From Pisaster brevispinus (lineage: Eukaryota; Echinodermata; Asteroidea; Forcipulatida; Asteriidae): a stretch of DNA of 64,000 nt. A program made the translations under genes and the position numbers. The stretch lies in contig JAMKCF010000016.1 in the NCBI GenBank assembly GCA_023634235.1, positions 186,001-250,000 of the forward strand, written 5' to 3'. Numbering within the stretch: the first letter of the stretch is position 1; each line of letters begins with the position of its first letter. Shown here one piece after another: positions 59,851-64,000 of the stretch. The notes beneath the pieces are model-generated. The model was not told where the DNA came from, did not search any database, and saw nothing but the letters and a program-made list of their open reading frames with translations.

Positions 59851-62204
59851 GTGTGCCTTGAATTCCACTTCACCCGAACATCAGACTTTTTGGGCCGATG
59901 TGCACCATCTTCGTGCCGGAAATGGCCTGCAGGCTGGGACACTCAGAAAGCCACTCAAAAGCATCTTCAGTGGGATTTTTGTACACAGAGCTGCACAAAA
60001 AGAAGAAGAAACGAAATAAAATACAAGGAGGGTCAAATCACACCCATAACAATATCGGATTTGCACAAGGTTTCCACCACTGGAAAGCCATGACTCAGGG
60101 CTCTCACCTCGTCGTAGATCCGCGTCTCTGAGTATTTTCTAGGCGGGGCGAGCGGCCCCGGAATAGGGCTACAACCACCGGCAAGTTAGCCCACGCGCCG
60201 GGGCCGAGCAACAACAAAGGCAAGACATGTCCATCCGAAGAATGATTTGAAACAACACCCGAGCTAAGTTTGAGAATAACTCATGAACTAGAAATGCTAG
60301 AGAGACGAAATTTGTACCTGAGTGTGCCTTGAATTCCATTTCACCCGAACATCAGACTTTTTGGGCCGATGTGCACCATCTTCGTGCCGGAAATGGCCTG
60401 CAGGCTGGGACACTCAGAAAGCCACTCAAAAGCATCTTCAGTGGGATTTTTGTACACAGAGCTGCACAAAAAGAAGAAGAAACGAAATAAAATACAAGGA
60501 GGGTCAAATCACACCCATAACAACATCGGATTTGCACAAGGTTTCCACCACTGGAAAGCCACGACTCAGGGCTCTCACCTCGTTGTAGATCCGTGTCTCT
60601 GAGTATTTTCTAGGCGGGGCGAGCGGCCCCGGAATAGGGCTACAACCACCGGCAAGTTAGCCCACGCGCAGGGTCGAGCAACAACAAAGGCAAGACATGT
60701 CCATCCGAAGAATGATTTGAAACAACATCCGAGCTAAGTTTGAGAATAACTCATGAACTAGAAATGCTAGAGAGACGAAATTTGTACCTGAGTGTGCCTT
60801 GAATTCCACTTCACCCGAACATCAGACTTTTTGGGCCGATGTGCACCATCTTCGTGCCGGAAATGGCCTGCAGGCTGGGACACTCAGAAAGCCACTCAAA
60901 AGCATCTTCAGTGGGATTTTTGTACACAGAGCTGCACAAAAAGAAGAAGAAACGAAATAAAATACAAGGAGGGTCAAATCACACCCATAACAACATCGGA
61001 TTTGCACAAGGTTTCCACCACTGGAAAGCCATGACTCAGGGCTCTCACCTCGTCGTGGATCCGCGTCTCTGAGTATTTTCTAGGCGGGGCGAGCGGCCCC
61101 GGAATAGGGCTACAACCACCGGCAAGTTAGCCCACGCGCCGGGGCCGAGCAACAACAAAGGCAAGACATGTCCATCCGAAGAATGATTTGAAACAACACC
61201 CGAGCTAAGTTTGAGAATAACTCATGAACTAGAAATGCTAGAGAGACGAAATTTGTACCTGAGTGTGCCTTGAATTCCATTTCACCCGAACATCAGACTT
61301 TTTGGGCCGATGTGCACCATCTTCGTGCCGGAAATGGCCTGCAGGCTGGGACACTCAGAAAGCCACTCAAAAGCATCTTCAGTGGGATTTTTGTACACAG
61401 AGCTGCACAAAAAGAAGAAGAAACGAAATAAAATACAAGGAGGGTCAAATCACACCCATAACAACATCGGATTTGCACAAGGTTTCCACCACTGGAAAGC
61501 CACGACTCAGGGCTCTTACCTCGTCGTAGATCCGTGTCTCTGAGTATTTTCTAGGCGGGGCGAGCGGCCCCGGAATAGGGCTACAACCACCGGCAAGTTA
61601 GCCCACGCGCCGGGGCCGAGCAACAACATAGGCAAGACATGTCCATCCGAAGAATGATTTGAAACAACACCCGAGCTAAGTTTGAGAATAACTCATGAAC
61701 TAGAAATGCTAGAGAGACGAAATTTGCACCTGAGTGTGCCTTGAATTCCACTTCACCCGAACATCAGACTTTTTGGGCCGATGTGCACCATCTTCGTGCC
61801 GGAAATGGCCTGCAGACAGGGACACTCAGAAAGCCACTCAAAAGCATCTTCAGTGGGATTTTTGTACACAGAGCTGCACAAAAAGAAGAAGAAACGAAAT
61901 AAAATACAAGGAGGGTCAAATCACACCCATAACAACATCGGATTTGCACAAGGTTTCCACCACTGGAAAGCCACGACTCGGGGCTCTCACCTCGTCGTAG
62001 ATCCGTGTCTCTGAGTATTTTCTATGCTGGGCGAGCGGCCCCGGAATAGGGCTACAACCACCGGCAAGTTAGCCCACGCGCCGGGGCCGAGCAACAACAA
62101 AGGCAAGACATGTCCATCCGAAGAATGATTTGAAACAACACCCGAGCTAAGTTTGAGAATAACTCATGAACTAGAAATGCTAGAGAGACGAAATTTGTAC
62201 CTGA
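59851..62204 (+). repeat. Pentamer higher-order repeat, copy 2 (2354 bp)
   Basis: Units 59851, 60322, 60792, 61263 and 61734 carry the same five marker sets in the same order at an exact 2354-bp offset, including the lone BamHI site (61057-61062). The difference noticed is GAGGGTC in 61263 against GAGGCTC in 58909. Confidence 0.92.
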
Positions 62205-64000
62205 GTGTGCCTTGAATTCCACTTCACCCGAACATCAGACTTTTTGGGCCGATGTGCACCATCTTCGTGCCGGAAATGGCCTGCAGGCTGGGACACTCAG
62301 AAAGCCACTCAAAAGCATCTTCAGTGGGATTTTTGTACACAGAGCTGCACAAAAAGAAGAAGAAACGAAATAAAATACAAGGAGGGTCAAATCACACCCA
62401 TAACAACATCGGATTTGCACAAGGTTTCCACCACTGGAAAGCCACGACTCAGGGCTCTCACCTCGTTGTAGATCCGTGTCTCTGAGTATTTTCTAGGCGG
62501 GGCGAGCGGCCCCGGAATAGGGCTACAACCACCGGCAAGTTAGCCCACGCGCAGGATCGAGCAACAACAAAGGCAAGACATGTCCATCCGAAGAATGATT
62601 TGAAACAACATCCGAGCTAAGTTTGAGAATAACTCATGAACTAGAAATGCTAGAGAGACGAAATTTGTACCTGAGTGTGCCTTGAATTCCACTTCACCCG
62701 AACATCAGACTTTTTGGGCCGATGTGCACCATCTTCGTGCCGGAAATGGCCTGCAGGCTGGGACACTCAGAAAGCCACTCAAAAGCATCTTCAGTGGGAT
62801 TTTTGTACACAGAGCTGCACAAAAAGAAGAAGAAACGAAATAAAATACAAGGAGGGTCAAATCACACCCATAACAACATCGGATTTGCACAAGGTTTCCA
62901 CCACTGGAAAGCCATGACTCAGGGCTCTCACCTCGTCGTGGATCCGCGTCTCTGAGTATTTTCTAGGCGGGGCGAGCGGCCCCGGAATAGGGCTACAACC
63001 ACCGGCAAGTTAGCCCACGCGCCGGGGCCGAGCAACAACAAAGGCAAGACATGTCCATCCGAAGAATGATTTGAAACAACACCCGAGCTAAGTTTGAGAA
63101 TAACTCATGAACTAGAAATGCTAGAGAGACGAAATTTGTACCTGAGTGTGCCTTGAATTCCATTTCACCCGAACATCAGACTTTTTGGGCCGATGTGCAC
63201 CATCTTCGTGCCGGAAATGGCCTGCAGGCTGGGACACTCAGAAAGCCACTCAAAAGCATCTTCAGTGGGATTTTTGTACACAGAGCTGCACAAAAAGAAC
63301 AAGAAACGAAATAAAATACAAGGAGGGTCAAATCACACCCATAACAACATCGGATTTGCACAAGGTTTCCACCACTGGAAAGCCACGACTCAGGGCTCTT
63401 ACCTCGTCGTAGATCCGTGTCTCTGAGTATTTTCTAGGCGGGGCGAGCGGCCCCGGAATAGGGCTACAACCACCGGCAAGTTAGCCCACGCGCCGGGGCC
63501 GAGCAACAACATAGGCAAGACATGTCCATCCGAAGAATGATTTGAAACAACACCCGAGCTAAGTTTGAGAATAACTCATGAACTAGAAATGCTAGAGAGA
63601 CGAAATTTGCACCTGAGTGTGCCTTGAATTCCACTTCACCCGAACATCAGACTTTTTGGGCCGATGTGCACCATCTTCGTGCCGGAAATGGCCTGCAGGC
63701 TGGGACACTCAGAAAGCCACTCAAAAGCATCTTCAGTGGGATTTTTGTACACAGAGCTGCACAAAAAGAAGAAGAAACGAAATAAAATACAAGGAGGGTC
63801 AAATCACACCCATAACAACATCGGATTTGCAGAAGGTTTCCACCACTGGAAAGCCACGACTCGGGGCTCTCACCTCGTCGTGGATCCGTGTCTCTGACGA
63901 TTTTCTAGGCGGGGCGAGCGGCCCCGGAATAGGGCTACAACCACCGGCAAGTTAGCCCACGCGCCGGGGCCGAGCAACAACAAAGGCAAGACATGTCCAT
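62205..64000 (+). repeat. Third, incomplete pentamer
   Basis: Units 62205 (470 bp, GCAGGATCG), 62675, 63146 and 63617 follow the order of pentamer positions 2 to 5. The first position is skipped, so the offset to copy 2 is 1883 bp. Unit 63146 has AAGAACAAGAAACG. Unit 63617 has GCAGAAGGTTTCC, TCTGACGATTTTC and lacks the GCAGACAGGG and TATGCTGGG markers, so the last position has been replaced or is a different sub-type. The window ends inside it. Confidence 0.87.

Larger units (their letters stand above)
1..64000 (+). repeat. 471-bp tandem satellite array filling the window
   Basis: Unit starts recur at 375, 846, 1305 and so on to 63617, almost always 471 bp apart. Exceptions are 459, 468, 470 and 472 bp, plus one 185-bp unit. 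All units run head to tail in the same direction, with no intervening non-satellite sequence on either side of any junction. Neighbouring units look roughly 96-100% identical by eye. The array runs off both ends of the window. This is the organisation of eukaryotic satellite DNA. I do not recognise the family, and chromosomal location cannot be read from the sequence. Confidence 0.98.
40547..64000 (+). repeat. Domain III: family III units
   Basis: Units carry CTGCACAAAAAG, CCACGACTCAGGG or CCACGACTCGGGG, GATCCGTG, GAGTATTTT and mostly GAGGGTCAAAT. AACATCAGAC is nearly fixed after 47140. Length is 471 bp, except a 470-bp class with GCAGGGTCGAGC that becomes frequent toward the right end, plus unit 42902, which is 470 bp because of a missing C. 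Confidence 0.9.

Noticed and set aside
1..64000. CRISPR array
   Set aside because: The period is about 471 bp with no short repeat and unique spacer structure. Whole units are near-identical.
1..64000. Tandem rDNA or spacer subrepeats
   Set aside because: No rRNA-like sequence occurs anywhere in 64 kb and no unit boundary leads into another element.
1..64000. 471 bp as an ancient trimer of a 157-bp centromere-type unit
   Set aside because: 471 equals 3 x 157, which is suggestive, but comparing the three thirds of a unit by eye I see no convincing similarity. A sensitive self-alignment of the consensus would be needed.
1..64000. Centromere identity
   Set aside because: Array form and higher-order repeats are compatible, but there is no CENP-B box that I can recognise and position in the chromosome is unknown. 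Only CENH3 mapping can show it.
1..64000. Transposable element insertions
   Set aside because: Unit spacing accounts for every base to within small indels and the one 286-bp deletion. No terminal repeats or target-site duplications were found.

Overview
The whole 64 kb window is one uninterrupted head-to-tail satellite DNA array. I see no genes, RNA genes, transposons or unique sequence. The repeat unit is about 471 bp. In the phase used here (unit starts at GTGTGCC, just before the EcoRI site GAATTC) there are 136 unit starts. These give 135 units (134 of near-full length and one cut to 185 bp), a partial unit at the left edge (1-374) and one at the right edge (63617-64000). All units share one orientation. 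Such long, internally homogenised arrays are typical of eukaryotic constitutive heterochromatin (centromeric, pericentromeric or subtelomeric). The look of the unit and the abundance of CpG-type variation make me favour a plant genome, but I do not recognise the family and cannot name the organism. No telomeric repeat, rDNA or recognisable CENP-B box was seen. Layout: Domain I (1-21231) carries family I units, marked by CTGCACACAGAGAAG, CACGATTCAG, GATCCCTG and GAGCATTTT. It opens with a shuffled region (1-9455) of repeated A-B-C trimers that includes 459-bp units. A plain 471-bp block follows (9456-18404), and the domain ends in a degenerate stretch (18405-21231) with a tight cluster of single-base indels. 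Domain II (21232-40075) carries family II units, marked by CTGCACAAAAAGAAG with CACGATTCAG and GAGCATTTT. It contains several nested dimer, trimer and tetramer duplications and hybrid units. A lone family I unit sits at 40076-40546. Domain III (40547-64000) carries family III units, marked by CTGCACAAAAAG, CACGACTC, GAGTATTTT and mostly GAGGGTCAAAT. It contains dimeric repeats and, at the right end, a 2354-bp pentameric higher-order repeat. Nothing here works together as genes. The content is a record of how a satellite array evolves: unequal exchange and local amplification produce the higher-order repeats; slippage and short-homology deletion produce the 459-, 468- and 185-bp units; conversion-like patch exchange produces the hybrid units; CpG decay produces much of the single-base variation. 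Every unit can fold a GC-rich nested stem-loop. Short open frames recur in several frames on both strands because the unit has few stops and 471 is divisible by three. They are rejected as genes.
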